A stretch of DNA of 40,667 bases from Ichthyobacteriaceae bacterium (lineage in GTDB: Bacteria; Bacteroidota; Bacteroidia; Flavobacteriales; JADGDT01). Below, piece by piece: positions 26,456 through 35,318 of this stretch (position 1 is the first letter of the stretch; every line of letters begins with the position of its first letter). The DNA is taken from NCBI GenBank assembly GCA_016744755.1, contig JADGDT010000017.1, forward strand, positions 1 through 40,667, given 5' to 3'. A program made the position numbers and the translations under genes. The notes below the pieces were generated by a model. That model ran no database searches and had not been told where the DNA came from. It saw nothing but the letters and a program-made list of their open reading frames with translations.

Positions 26456-27802
26456 ATGCTGAAAAAATTTTATCCAAATTCGTTTTATTTTTTAATTATA
26501 CTTCTAATTATAAATACCTCATCTTGTGGTCCTAGTAAAGGATATTTGGCAGGAGCTTCAGCATACCAAGATAAAGAACAACTGTGGGATCCTGCATATA
26601 GAATATATCACTTATCAGACAATGTTACAAGATTTTACTTTATCATACCTCCTGGGGATATACTATATGTTAGAAATCCAAACACTTATAAATTTGAGGC
26701 ATCTGCAGAAATATCTTACAAAATTATATCAAGTAAAAATACCCCTATAGAAACGGGAACTGTTAAAATTGACAAAAGCGAAGATAAGATACCTATTGAA
26801 GCGCTAATTGGATATTTTGATATTGATATACCAAACGGAGATTACTATTTCGCAAAAGTGATAATGGACGATAAATTACGCAAAAAACAATTCACAGAAA
26901 TACTTACCATAAACAAGACTAACAATTCGTCTCAAGAAAATTTCATTATTACTGATACTACAAATAGAGTAATTTTCCTTGATTATATAAATCCAAATGA
27001 AAAAATTAAGATTTCTTCTGAGAGAATTATGGCTTCAAAATTATTTATAACAAAATATAATTTAGATGATTCTTTTCCTATACCCATATATATTGAAAAA
27101 GAAATCAAAAAGAATAGAATAAAAATGGACACTTCGTTTTCTGTTTTATCAGATCAGTATATTACTCTAAAAGAAAAAGGAATCTATTTAATTAGTAAGG
27201 ATTCTGCAAGTTCTGTTGGATTATCTTTATTCAACTTTTACGATGGCTATCCATTAATTGCACAAAAGGAGAACATGGCTCCACCCATGAGGTACATAAC
27301 GTCAGACGAAGAATTCAAATCTCTAGAAATAGGAAGTGAATCCTCTAAACTAAAAACTGAACAACTTTGGACAACCATGTCTAGTAGTTTACCTACTACA
27401 GAAAAGCAATTGGTTACATATTATAAAAGAGTTCAATACTCTAATATATATTACACTTCAGACAAAGAAGGCTGGAAAACAGACAGAGGATTAGTTTACA
27501 CCATATTTGGACCACCATCCAACATTTACAAAAATACAAAAGAAGAGAAATGGGGCTATGGCCTTGAGAACTCAACCTTAGAGTTCAATTTTACGTTTAT
27601 TAAGAATAGAAATATTCTTAGTGACAATGACTTTGTTTTAATAAGAGATAGGAACAAAAAAGAAATATGGCAAAAAGCTGTTGAATATTGGCGTAAAGGA
27701 AAAGTATTTGGTGAAGCTGAAATCATTAGACTCCAAGAAGAAGTTGACAGACAAAGGAATAATCAAAATAATTATTGGTATCCTTCTTATAGGGGGTATT
27801 AG
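26456..27802 (+). CDS. GWxTD domain-containing lipoprotein
   Basis: A 448-residue exported protein of unknown role, found in Bacteroidota. The signal peptide has a long hydrophobic core (residues 9-20) and a lipobox ending at Cys24 (NTSSC-GPS), so it should be a lipid-anchored periplasmic or outer-membrane protein. The C-terminal GWxTD domain is named for the motif seen here as GWKTD (339-343), within YYTSDKEGWKTDRGLVY and followed by TIFGPPSNIY. The last part (WQKAVEYWRKGK, then ...EEVDRQRNNQNNYWYP) is charged. The start ATG gives a good signal peptide. Convergent with the exosortase gene, 31 bases apart. Confidence 0.9.
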   Translation: MLKKFYPNSFYFLIILLIINTSSCGPSKGYLAGASAYQDKEQLWDPAYRIYHLSDNVTRFYFIIPPGDILYVRNPNTYKFEASAEISYKIISSKNTPIETGTVKIDKSEDKIPIEALIGYFDIDIPNGDYYFAKVIMDDKLRKKQFTEILTINKTNNSSQENFIITDTTNRVIFLDYINPNEKIKISSERIMASKLFITKYNLDDSFPIPIYIEKEIKKNRIKMDTSFSVLSDQYITLKEKGIYLISKDSASSVGLSLFNFYDGYPLIAQKENMAPPMRYITSDEEFKSLEIGSESSKLKTEQLWTTMSSSLPTTEKQLVTYYKRVQYSNIYYTSDKEGWKTDRGLVYTIFGPPSNIYKNTKEEKWGYGLENSTLEFNFTFIKNRNILSDNDFVLIRDRNKKEIWQKAVEYWRKGKVFGEAEIIRLQEEVDRQRNNQNNYWYPSYRGY

Positions 27803-27823
27803 CTTTTGGCTTTTGGCTTTTCT
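27803..27823 (+). repeat. Short tandem repeat between convergent genes
   Basis: CTTTTGG-CTTTTGG-CTTTTC, three 7-base units in the 31-base gap between the GWxTD and exosortase stops. No hairpin terminator is visible here. Confidence 0.5.
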
Positions 27824-27833
27824 TTTTCCCAAA

Positions 27834-28367
27834 CTACATCTTTACTGCCTTTTTTTTGAAAGCAAAATAATTAACCCAGACAACCCACAGAAGAAAAACC
27901 ATACCATATATTATTGCAGGAAAAACATAGTCGTGGAATGAATTTGCGTATTCATAATGATAAACATAGGCATATACTAGTAATACTATCCTAATGATAT
28001 TTGAAACATGTATGAGAAGAATACCTATGGGAATAAATATCATCATGTCTAGGACTTTACCTCCAAAAGCAATAACAAAAGACAAAAATAATATCATAAC
28101 TGCAAGTCCATTACAGCCTTCAACTATTTTTACCCTATATACATCGTCTAAGAAAAAACGAACAGAAGCTTCATCTGGATTTTGCTCAATACAACTTTCG
28201 AAACCAACAAAACGTGCTAAACTTGATCCTTCTACAGATACTTCGTAAGTGAATGAATCTGTAGAATCAAAAGAACTAAGATACATAGAGTATGCTTGGG
28301 TAAGAACAGCATTAATTATGATGAACTTTAATAGAAAAACTATAGTTGGCTTATATTTTTTTAACAT
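27834..28367 (-). CDS. xrtF: Exosortase family protein XrtF
   Basis: Multi-span membrane cysteine transpeptidase-like enzyme that processes proteins with PEP-CTERM-like tails; the F branch occurs in flavobacteria. The catalytic triad is C85 (VEGCNGLAVM), R126 (SNIIRIVLL) and H145 (NSFHDYVFP). 177 residues from the ATG at 28367; an in-frame TTG 21 bases upstream is possible. At least five membrane segments are visible (about 9-26, 88-103, 107-120, 124-136, 147-168). The partner usually found beside it, the exosortase F system-associated protein, is not present on the downstream side, where the GWxTD gene converges. Confidence 0.9.
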   Translation of the reverse strand: MLKKYKPTIVFLLKFIIINAVLTQAYSMYLSSFDSTDSFTYEVSVEGSSLARFVGFESCIEQNPDEASVRFFLDDVYRVKIVEGCNGLAVMILFLSFVIAFGGKVLDMMIFIPIGILLIHVSNIIRIVLLVYAYVYHYEYANSFHDYVFPAIIYGMVFLLWVVWVNYFAFKKKAVKM

Positions 28368-28432
28368 CTGGATTTGTGTTTTTATCAATTCTAAGGTAAT
28401 ATCAAATAAACACTAAAAATGAGACAAAACAA

Positions 28433-28477
28433 AAAGAGTGACAATAATAAGTTAAGAACTTATTATTGTCACTCTTT
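28433..28477 (-). terminator. Strong hairpin terminator of the porP unit
   Basis: A perfect 21-bp stem (28433-28453 with 28457-28477) around the loop AAG. On the minus strand it continues into TTTTTGTTTTG (T of the stem end included). It is 21 bases after the PorP/SprF gene stop, towards the exosortase start. Confidence 0.85.
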
Positions 28478-28498
28478 AAAATAATATTTTTTGTGAAG

Positions 28499-29950
28499 TT
28501 ACTTTATCTCTTTCACCCAAAGGTCATCAAAATAAGTTCCGTTAATATGATTACTTCTCATACGCAATGCCATTCTGTATGTTTTATACTTTCTAAGGAA
28601 TACATAGTAAAATCTATTTCCTTTATTAAAGAAATACTCAACATCATAACCTTCAGTCTGTAATTTATTGTATTGCTCCTCGGCATTAATCCTATATGCA
28701 AACACCCCTGATACAACGTAGAAACCAGCACTACCTGCAATTACGTGACTAGCAGTTGTTGATAGATCATCTTCTTCGATTATTTCACCTCCTAGGTCGT
28801 CAATTCTACCATTAATTGCTTGTATTGCATTGGCATTAATTACAATATCTTCTCTTAATGCCTGAGCCATTGAATCTTGAGATCTCATATACTTTTTCTC
28901 CATCTCCTCCATCAATGCTATTTCTTCTTGTTTTACTACTGCAAGCTCTTTTTGAATTTCATCCTTAATTCGCTTAGAAGAGCCAAACTTATAAATCAAT
29001 GCTAGCTCGTGAGTAGTTCCTAATTGTGCAGAAACCTCTGAAGTATTAAACTCATATGCATAACCAACTGCTAAATCCTTAGTTAAGTTAACACCTACGT
29101 TAGCTATAGCACCCATTCCTGAACGGTAACCTCCTCCTATCCAACCAAGATTTCTCATATTTAACATAAGGTGAGCATCATATTGAATATCATATTCTAC
29201 AGGTTGTTTAGCTACACCTATAGTATCGGTATCTAGAAATGGCGCTGCTCTTACTATGGCTTGTGGCACTAAACTCATTCCTTTACCAAATCTACCAAGC
29301 GATTTCATTTCGAAATCATATTCATAACTAACATTAGCAATGTAGTGTCTTTGAAGTTGCATACTTGCCTCTAAATTATCGTCATCTGGAGCATAATCTA
29401 TAGGATTTGAAAATAACTGTGGCGCTGCCAATCCTAAATTAAATCCTTTGTACTCGAAGTTAACACCTGCGTTAAAGTCAAAAACAGTTCTACCTGAGAT
29501 ATCAGAATTAACAATAGGATCACTCGGATCTGTTACATTCATTGCTGCCATATCTACACCTTGGTTTATTATTCCAGCACTTAAACCTAAGGTAATGTTG
29601 AAATCTTTTGCTACAGTAAACCTAAAAGAATAGTTTCCGTAAAAAGAAGTTGTAGCAAGTATTCCTGTTTTATCATAGTAAAGGTAAGCTGCATAACCAA
29701 CCTTGTTATCATTCTCTACTCCATTAAATGAAATTAAAGAAGTCTCTGGTCCGCCACTTACTCCTGCCCATTGATTACGATGTAACAATGTAAGCACAGG
29801 AACATCGGTCTGACCAGATAAAGCTGGATTGTAAACAAACTGATTGAAATTATACTGATTGTAAACTGGCAATTGTTGAGCCTGCGTAGTCACAGATACT
29901 GCAAAGATCACAAGCAACAAGTATAAACTATTTTGTAAATATTTTTTCAT
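28499..29950 (-). CDS. PorP/SprF family type IX secretion membrane protein with SPOR-like C-terminus
   Basis: Outer-membrane protein of the PorP/SprF family, which holds type IX secreted proteins at the cell surface. It has 483 residues from the ATG at 29950; the frame opens further up but without sense. Signal peptide 1-23 (ends TTQAQ), then the family start QLPVYNQYNFNQFVYNPALS and a beta-barrel to about residue 320. A charged helical linker (KRIKDEIQKELAVVKQEEI...) follows, then a C-terminal module FYVVSGVFAYRINAEEQYNK ... LQTEGYDVEYFF that resembles a SPOR peptidoglycan-binding domain. Usual PorP/SprF are about 300-350 residues, so this is a fusion. It follows the giant adhesin gene by 59 bases and is very likely co-transcribed. 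Confidence 0.92.
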   Translation of the reverse strand: MKKYLQNSLYLLLVIFAVSVTTQAQQLPVYNQYNFNQFVYNPALSGQTDVPVLTLLHRNQWAGVSGGPETSLISFNGVENDNKVGYAAYLYYDKTGILATTSFYGNYSFRFTVAKDFNITLGLSAGIINQGVDMAAMNVTDPSDPIVNSDISGRTVFDFNAGVNFEYKGFNLGLAAPQLFSNPIDYAPDDDNLEASMQLQRHYIANVSYEYDFEMKSLGRFGKGMSLVPQAIVRAAPFLDTDTIGVAKQPVEYDIQYDAHLMLNMRNLGWIGGGYRSGMGAIANVGVNLTKDLAVGYAYEFNTSEVSAQLGTTHELALIYKFGSSKRIKDEIQKELAVVKQEEIALMEEMEKKYMRSQDSMAQALREDIVINANAIQAINGRIDDLGGEIIEEDDLSTTASHVIAGSAGFYVVSGVFAYRINAEEQYNKLQTEGYDVEYFFNKGNRFYYVFLRKYKTYRMALRMRSNHINGTYFDDLWVKEIK

Positions 29951-30009
29951 AATCGATCTTTTTCCAATTTGTGCATCTTCATCATCATCAAACACAAACA
30001 TTAATAAAA

Positions 30010-33000
30010 CTATCTAAATATTGTTACAGAACCCATAATTGGCTCCTTGCCAATCCTCTTAATAACATAATAATAGGTTGCTGCAGGCAATGCTGGACCA
30101 TCATTAAATGTTCCTCTCCAATCATCCTTATAATTATTAGATCTATAAACTTCAGTTCCTTGACGATTCAATATAATAACTTCATCGCCACTTACCACAA
30201 AGCCAGGAGGCAATTTCCAAGTATCGTTGAATCCATCACCATTTGGTGTCATAAGATTTTGAATATCATCTGCAGTTATCTCTCCGCTCACTATTAATAA
30301 ATCGAATAACTCATCGCAATATCCATTTGATATCTTAACTTGATAAGCCAAATTACCTTGTACATTATCTACAGTAAATGTATCTCCACCTGTTTGTACT
30401 ATGTCTCCATCAGCATCGAACCAAACATAACTATCACCACCATAAGCTTCGAACGTAACAGAAACACCCGAATTGGAATAAATTGTATCTTCTACAACAC
30501 CCATAGACGGTACTAAGGTTATGTCTACCTCATCGGTAAACTGAACACATCCAGAATTCCTAGAAGTAACTTCTGCCTTATATCTACCTATGTGATCAAC
30601 AATAGTTGTTTCTAGAGTTTCTCCAGTAATAGGATTTCCATCTCTAAACCAACGATACTTCTTAACATCGTCATTATTATTGGTAATAGCAGTTAAAGCA
30701 ACAGAACCATCGCGACATAAAACCATACCTGGATCAACATCTAATTCGGGTTCAAGATCATACATGTCAAGCATAACGGCATTAGACATTCCTGAATCAC
30801 AACTACCTATAGAAACTTTTACAGTGTAAACACCTTCGGTTTCGCTAACCATTGTAACATCTAGACGAGGTGAATTTACATTTTCATAATTCGCATCATC
30901 TTCAAGAATTTCATTATCATTGAAATACCATGTATAATCGTAGTACCTATTTGATTCTTCTGAGTTTAAAGTAACAACGGCTCCTTCACAATTGAAACCT
31001 CCCCCTAAGTTTATATTAGATACTGGATCAGGTAGAATTACTACTGTAACAGGTTCTGATGGTTTAACACATGTAGCACCTTTTTCAGACACCTCAAGTA
31101 TGTAATTTCCACTTTCGCTTAAATCACCATTAACTGTATATGTTAATCCTTTACCTATAATATCTGTACTACCTTCTTTAAACCAAGTAAATTGATAATT
31201 TTCTGTATCGGTATTAATAGAATGTAGAATTATTTCATGTCCTTCACATTCTTTCACTAATGGAGCTTCTTCTATCTCGTGCTCAAATTGAGTAAATTTA
31301 ACATTCACTACTTCCGATCTACTTCCACAAACTCCATGATTAAAGGCTTCGAAAAAATAATCACCTTCTTCTTTTGCGTTGTAAGTCTCTTCTGTTGCAA
31401 AAGGAATTGCCTCTTCTACTCCATCAACTATTCTATACCATTGGAAAGTTGTAACTCCTATAATTACATTTACACTATTAACTGAACTAAAAGGAACATT
31501 GTCACACACATATTGATCGACATTTGGTGAAATTACAGCTTCTACAGATGGAGTTATAATTACACTTATTGGATCAGACAGATCAGAACAAATACCTTTA
31601 TTTGTTACTTCAATTTTATATTCTCCTGTAGCCTGTGCATCATACTGCCACTGGTTTGCACCCGGTATTAATACATCTATACCATCTACCACTTTAAACC
31701 AACGATATGTTGTTGGTTCTTCTTTGTCAATACTAGCTGACTCTAATAGAACCGTAGAGTCATCGCAAACAGTAGTTTCTCCTGAAGAAGTTACTACTGC
31801 TTGAGGAGTTTTAACTTTATGTATAGTTATCTCAGTAGATGTTTCTGTACAAGATTCTCCGTAAGAAACTTCTAATTTATACTTAGTATCAGTATTTGCA
31901 TTATCTAAAATATTAACCACTAATTCGGATCTTGTACTATCTCCAATTTCAACACCATCCTTAAACCATTTATAATCATAAAAAGCATCTGTATCCTTTG
32001 ATACTAATACAATTACATCATCAGTTTCACAAGCATCAATATTGCCATTTGTTATAATTGCTTCTGGTGAATTATTTATTTCTACAATAACAGGGGCTGA
32101 ATCTTTACCACAGTTTGATGCTGGATCGAAAACATGTAATGTATAAGACCAATCTCCTATATCTCCAACTGCTGTAGAGATATTATATTCTGGACTATGA
32201 CCACTCTGAACTTCGACAGTATTTTTATACCATATATATGTGAATGTTACATCAGACACTACCGCTCTAAGTGTATGACTATTGCCTACACAAACTTTAA
32301 CAGGTGATACTGGCTCGTCGATACTTGGATCTAAATCATTTATTGTAACAGCAACCTGATCTGTTGTCCCAGAACAAAGTCCATAGTTTAATGTTTCGAG
32401 TTTATAATCTCCACTTTCGTATACGTTATATGTATCGCTAATTCCTCTTTGATCTTCAACATCATTTTTATACCAAACATAAACAACTCTTGCAGGATCC
32501 TCTAATTGCAAATCGCTATTTGCAGTTAAAGTTACTTTCTCACAATCGGCAAGAACGGTGTAACTAATTAAGGAGTTTGCCTTTTTAGAAATAATTACTG
32601 CTGTAACTGGTGAAGTATTACCACATACCCCTTCATTCTTTGTTACTAATCTATATTCTCCCGCAGTAGTAGTCCTAAACTCATCTCCAGTTCCAACAAC
32701 TGCATCACTAGCATCAATCCATTCGTAAACAACATTTGCAGGTTCCGATCCATTTAAATCGCTATCGGCATTTAATACAGCTTCTTCTCCTTCACACGCA
32801 ATTACCTCAGCACCTTCCAATATACTTGAAGTTGGTTCGGGTACTAGCATTACAAGTACTGGATCTGATGCTACATTACACGATCCAAAAGTCATTTCGT
32901 AATAGTAATTACCTTCCGTATTTGTACCTATAACAATAGCTAATGTTTTTGAAGTAGCTCCAGGTATAGCAAAACCTTCTTTAAACCACTGGTAAGTAAA

Positions 33001-34776
33001 CTCGTTAGCAGAATCATCTACCCCTGATTTTAGAGTTACCGAAGTACCATTACAACCTTTAAGACTTTCATTAGCATCTATAACAATAATAGGTAAAGGA
33101 GAGTCTTTAACTAAAATACTTAATGCAGGACTTGATTCTTTTGTACAAGCAGGACTAATTATCTCTAAAGTATAATCACCAGAACTGGCTTCGGCACTTG
33201 TAAAGGTGTATGTTGTTTTTCCTACACCTGAAATTGGAGGAGGTAAAGTAACTCCGCCTTTTTTCCAATTATATGTATAGTTTGGATTTTGCTCTCTAGA
33301 AGTAAGTGTGACTTCTTCTCCGGAGCATATTTCCATTGGTCCTGTTTCTATTATTTCTGCAACAAAATCGTGAACTGTAATAATAACAGGGTCTGAAATA
33401 GCACTACACAACTCGTTTCCATTGTAAGTAATCAATGTATATTCGTAATCTCCTGCTTCATCGCCACTTGTATCTATATTAAGTGTAGTATTTGTATCTG
33501 AAATATCAGTAATAGCAACACCTTCTTTAAACCATTGATATTTTACAACGCCAAATAAATTAGTGCTAGCCTGAGTCAAAGAATATAAATCTCCTCTACA
33601 CAGTTCTTTGTCAATGGCAGGATCAATTATTGAAACAGGCGTAGGTACAAAAGTAACCTTTACTATTTCAGATGTTTTATTACAAGCAGGACTTTCTACT
33701 ACAAGTGTATAATTTCCATTAGAAGTTTTCACTGAAGGCAAGGTATACTCTATTGCTGGCTGTACTAAACCTGTGATTTCATTACTTCCTTTAAACCAAC
33801 GATATGTATAATTAGGGTTTTTTTCAGAAGACGTAAGTACTTGAGGTGTTCCTTCGCAATTACGAAGTGGACTTGTTTCTTCTATTATTGCCTCAAAATC
33901 GTGTACTGTAAGTGTTACAGCATCTGAAACTGTTGGACAACCTCCTCCAGGGCTAAGGTTTCCGTAATTTGTTGTTCTAAGTCTATATGTTCCTGCTATA
34001 GCAGTTTCGAAACTTACTCCTGTACCTACAACAACATCACTTGCATTTAACCATTCGAAATAAGGATTATCTAAACTAGCATCACTAGTTTCAGCATAAA
34101 ACTTATAAGCATCTGGAGCACAAACATCTCTATCAATCTCTGGAACATTAAATTCATCAACAATACTTGATGTAGGTGTATGAGTAACTGTTATTTCAAA
34201 AACATCTGACGTTTCTGTACAACCTCCAAGTTCATTAACAGCATAATAACGTCCAGTTGTTGTGATTTCTAATTCTCTATGGAAGCCTTGTGAAACAGCA
34301 GGAGTCCCTTCTTTAAACCATTCAAAAATTCTAGAATCAGCATTATTCACTAACAACACACTTCCTCCATCGCAAAATTCAGTTGGTCCGTTAGGGCTTA
34401 CATCTATCGGGTCATTAATAACAATACTAAAAGGATCAGATACTGGACTTTGTGCAACTGTAACCGTAGAGACTACTTTAATGTAATATTTATCTACAGA
34501 AATGCCAAGTAGAGAAAAAGTCTCTCCATAATCAGTTTGCCCATTTATATAAGAAATTTCTCCTAACTCTATTGGTACTGAAAAATCGTTTTCATCATCC
34601 GATAATAAAACTTTAAATATACTGGCGTTATCAAAACTACCGCTTATAGAGAAAGAGATAGGTTGCTCAGTATCTTTACAAACAATAGACAAAACCCTGG
34701 CAGGTTTTGAAATAGTCTGAGAGAAGCCGTAACTACTTATCAACATTAAAATCCCTAATAGTAGAAATCTTTTCAT
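30010..34776 (-). CDS. Large T9SS substrate with Ig-like repeats and gliding motility-associated C-terminal domain
   Basis: A secreted 1588-residue adhesin-like protein. Signal peptide MKRFLLLGILMLISSYGFSQ (1-20). About sixteen repeats of 80-95 residues follow, each marked by a W[FY]K-type motif such as YTYRWFKGSNEITG, VKYQWFKEGVAITD, YDYKWFKDGVEIGD and KKYRWFRDGNPITG, with nearby cysteines and an EYKLEV/GDYTL-like strand: Ig/PKD-type folds. The end (about 1500-1588: LMTPNGDGFNDTWKLP, VIILNRQGTEVYRSNNY, DWRGTFND, YYYVIKR) is the type B T9SS sorting domain (gliding motility-associated C-terminal domain). Export is by Sec, then type IX, with surface display through the PorP protein encoded next. 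The ligand is unknown. Confidence 0.93.
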   Translation of the reverse strand: MKRFLLLGILMLISSYGFSQTISKPARVLSIVCKDTEQPISFSISGSFDNASIFKVLLSDDENDFSVPIELGEISYINGQTDYGETFSLLGISVDKYYIKVVSTVTVAQSPVSDPFSIVINDPIDVSPNGPTEFCDGGSVLLVNNADSRIFEWFKEGTPAVSQGFHRELEITTTGRYYAVNELGGCTETSDVFEITVTHTPTSSIVDEFNVPEIDRDVCAPDAYKFYAETSDASLDNPYFEWLNASDVVVGTGVSFETAIAGTYRLRTTNYGNLSPGGGCPTVSDAVTLTVHDFEAIIEETSPLRNCEGTPQVLTSSEKNPNYTYRWFKGSNEITGLVQPAIEYTLPSVKTSNGNYTLVVESPACNKTSEIVKVTFVPTPVSIIDPAIDKELCRGDLYSLTQASTNLFGVVKYQWFKEGVAITDISDTNTTLNIDTSGDEAGDYEYTLITYNGNELCSAISDPVIITVHDFVAEIIETGPMEICSGEEVTLTSREQNPNYTYNWKKGGVTLPPPISGVGKTTYTFTSAEASSGDYTLEIISPACTKESSPALSILVKDSPLPIIVIDANESLKGCNGTSVTLKSGVDDSANEFTYQWFKEGFAIPGATSKTLAIVIGTNTEGNYYYEMTFGSCNVASDPVLVMLVPEPTSSILEGAEVIACEGEEAVLNADSDLNGSEPANVVYEWIDASDAVVGTGDEFRTTTAGEYRLVTKNEGVCGNTSPVTAVIISKKANSLISYTVLADCEKVTLTANSDLQLEDPARVVYVWYKNDVEDQRGISDTYNVYESGDYKLETLNYGLCSGTTDQVAVTINDLDPSIDEPVSPVKVCVGNSHTLRAVVSDVTFTYIWYKNTVEVQSGHSPEYNISTAVGDIGDWSYTLHVFDPASNCGKDSAPVIVEINNSPEAIITNGNIDACETDDVIVLVSKDTDAFYDYKWFKDGVEIGDSTRSELVVNILDNANTDTKYKLEVSYGESCTETSTEITIHKVKTPQAVVTSSGETTVCDDSTVLLESASIDKEEPTTYRWFKVVDGIDVLIPGANQWQYDAQATGEYKIEVTNKGICSDLSDPISVIITPSVEAVISPNVDQYVCDNVPFSSVNSVNVIIGVTTFQWYRIVDGVEEAIPFATEETYNAKEEGDYFFEAFNHGVCGSRSEVVNVKFTQFEHEIEEAPLVKECEGHEIILHSINTDTENYQFTWFKEGSTDIIGKGLTYTVNGDLSESGNYILEVSEKGATCVKPSEPVTVVILPDPVSNINLGGGFNCEGAVVTLNSEESNRYYDYTWYFNDNEILEDDANYENVNSPRLDVTMVSETEGVYTVKVSIGSCDSGMSNAVMLDMYDLEPELDVDPGMVLCRDGSVALTAITNNNDDVKKYRWFRDGNPITGETLETTIVDHIGRYKAEVTSRNSGCVQFTDEVDITLVPSMGVVEDTIYSNSGVSVTFEAYGGDSYVWFDADGDIVQTGGDTFTVDNVQGNLAYQVKISNGYCDELFDLLIVSGEITADDIQNLMTPNGDGFNDTWKLPPGFVVSGDEVIILNRQGTEVYRSNNYKDDWRGTFNDGPALPAATYYYVIKRIGKEPIMGSVTIFR

Positions 34777-35318
34777 AGAATAGGTTTAGTTTTTTAACTT
34801 TCATATATACCACACAAGAGTAGCCTATATAGAACGACTAAAGTAAATATTATTTTTTCTAAAACACCACTTACCTATTACATTAATATATGTCCCTTTT
34901 TTTTCTATAATATCAATTCAATAACCTGATAAATTGGTTGACTTTGGAGCTGAGAACATTTTTTACGGTGAAAAGACTGAGAATAATATTAAGAACATCA
35001 ATCGTAAATAATTACTAATCAAATAGTTATGACGCTAAGGATGATTATCATAAAACAATTGCATCATATATATATTAGAATATATATAGTGAATCAAATA
35101 AATGACAAACACATAAAACTAATGACCAAAAAATAAAATTCGACTAAAAAGAATACGTGTTTACCTACAAGGTTTTTCTCAAAACCATAATATCATCTTC
35201 AAAACTTAACAATTAATTTTCTGGATTTATACACAGAAAGAAGGTAAACAGAGTAAGGTTTAGGTATTTACTTTCAAGTATATAGGTCTAATTACTTGAA
35301 TGGAACAAATGATAATTA
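34777..35318. other. 542-base AT-rich intergenic region
   Basis: Lies between the adhesin start (minus) and the permease stop (minus). It should hold the adhesin promoter, but no box matched the Bacteroidota consensus well. A 9-10-bp AT palindrome is at 35067-35088 (ATATATATT/AATATATAT). Only one short frame (35029-35136, 35 codons, no recognisable product) was found. No gene remnant was recognised. Confidence 0.6.

Noticed and set aside
27638-27832. 64-codon minus-strand frame overlapping the GWxTD gene, as a possible XrtF partner
   Set aside because: It lies almost wholly antisense to a well-supported gene and does not resemble the exosortase F-associated protein.
29951-30001. Longer N-terminus for the PorP/SprF protein
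   Set aside because: The added acidic stretch precedes a normal signal peptide beginning at the ATG at 29950.
35029-35136. 35-codon plus-strand frame in the intergenic gap
   Set aside because: Low-complexity AT-rich translation with no features and no initiation context.
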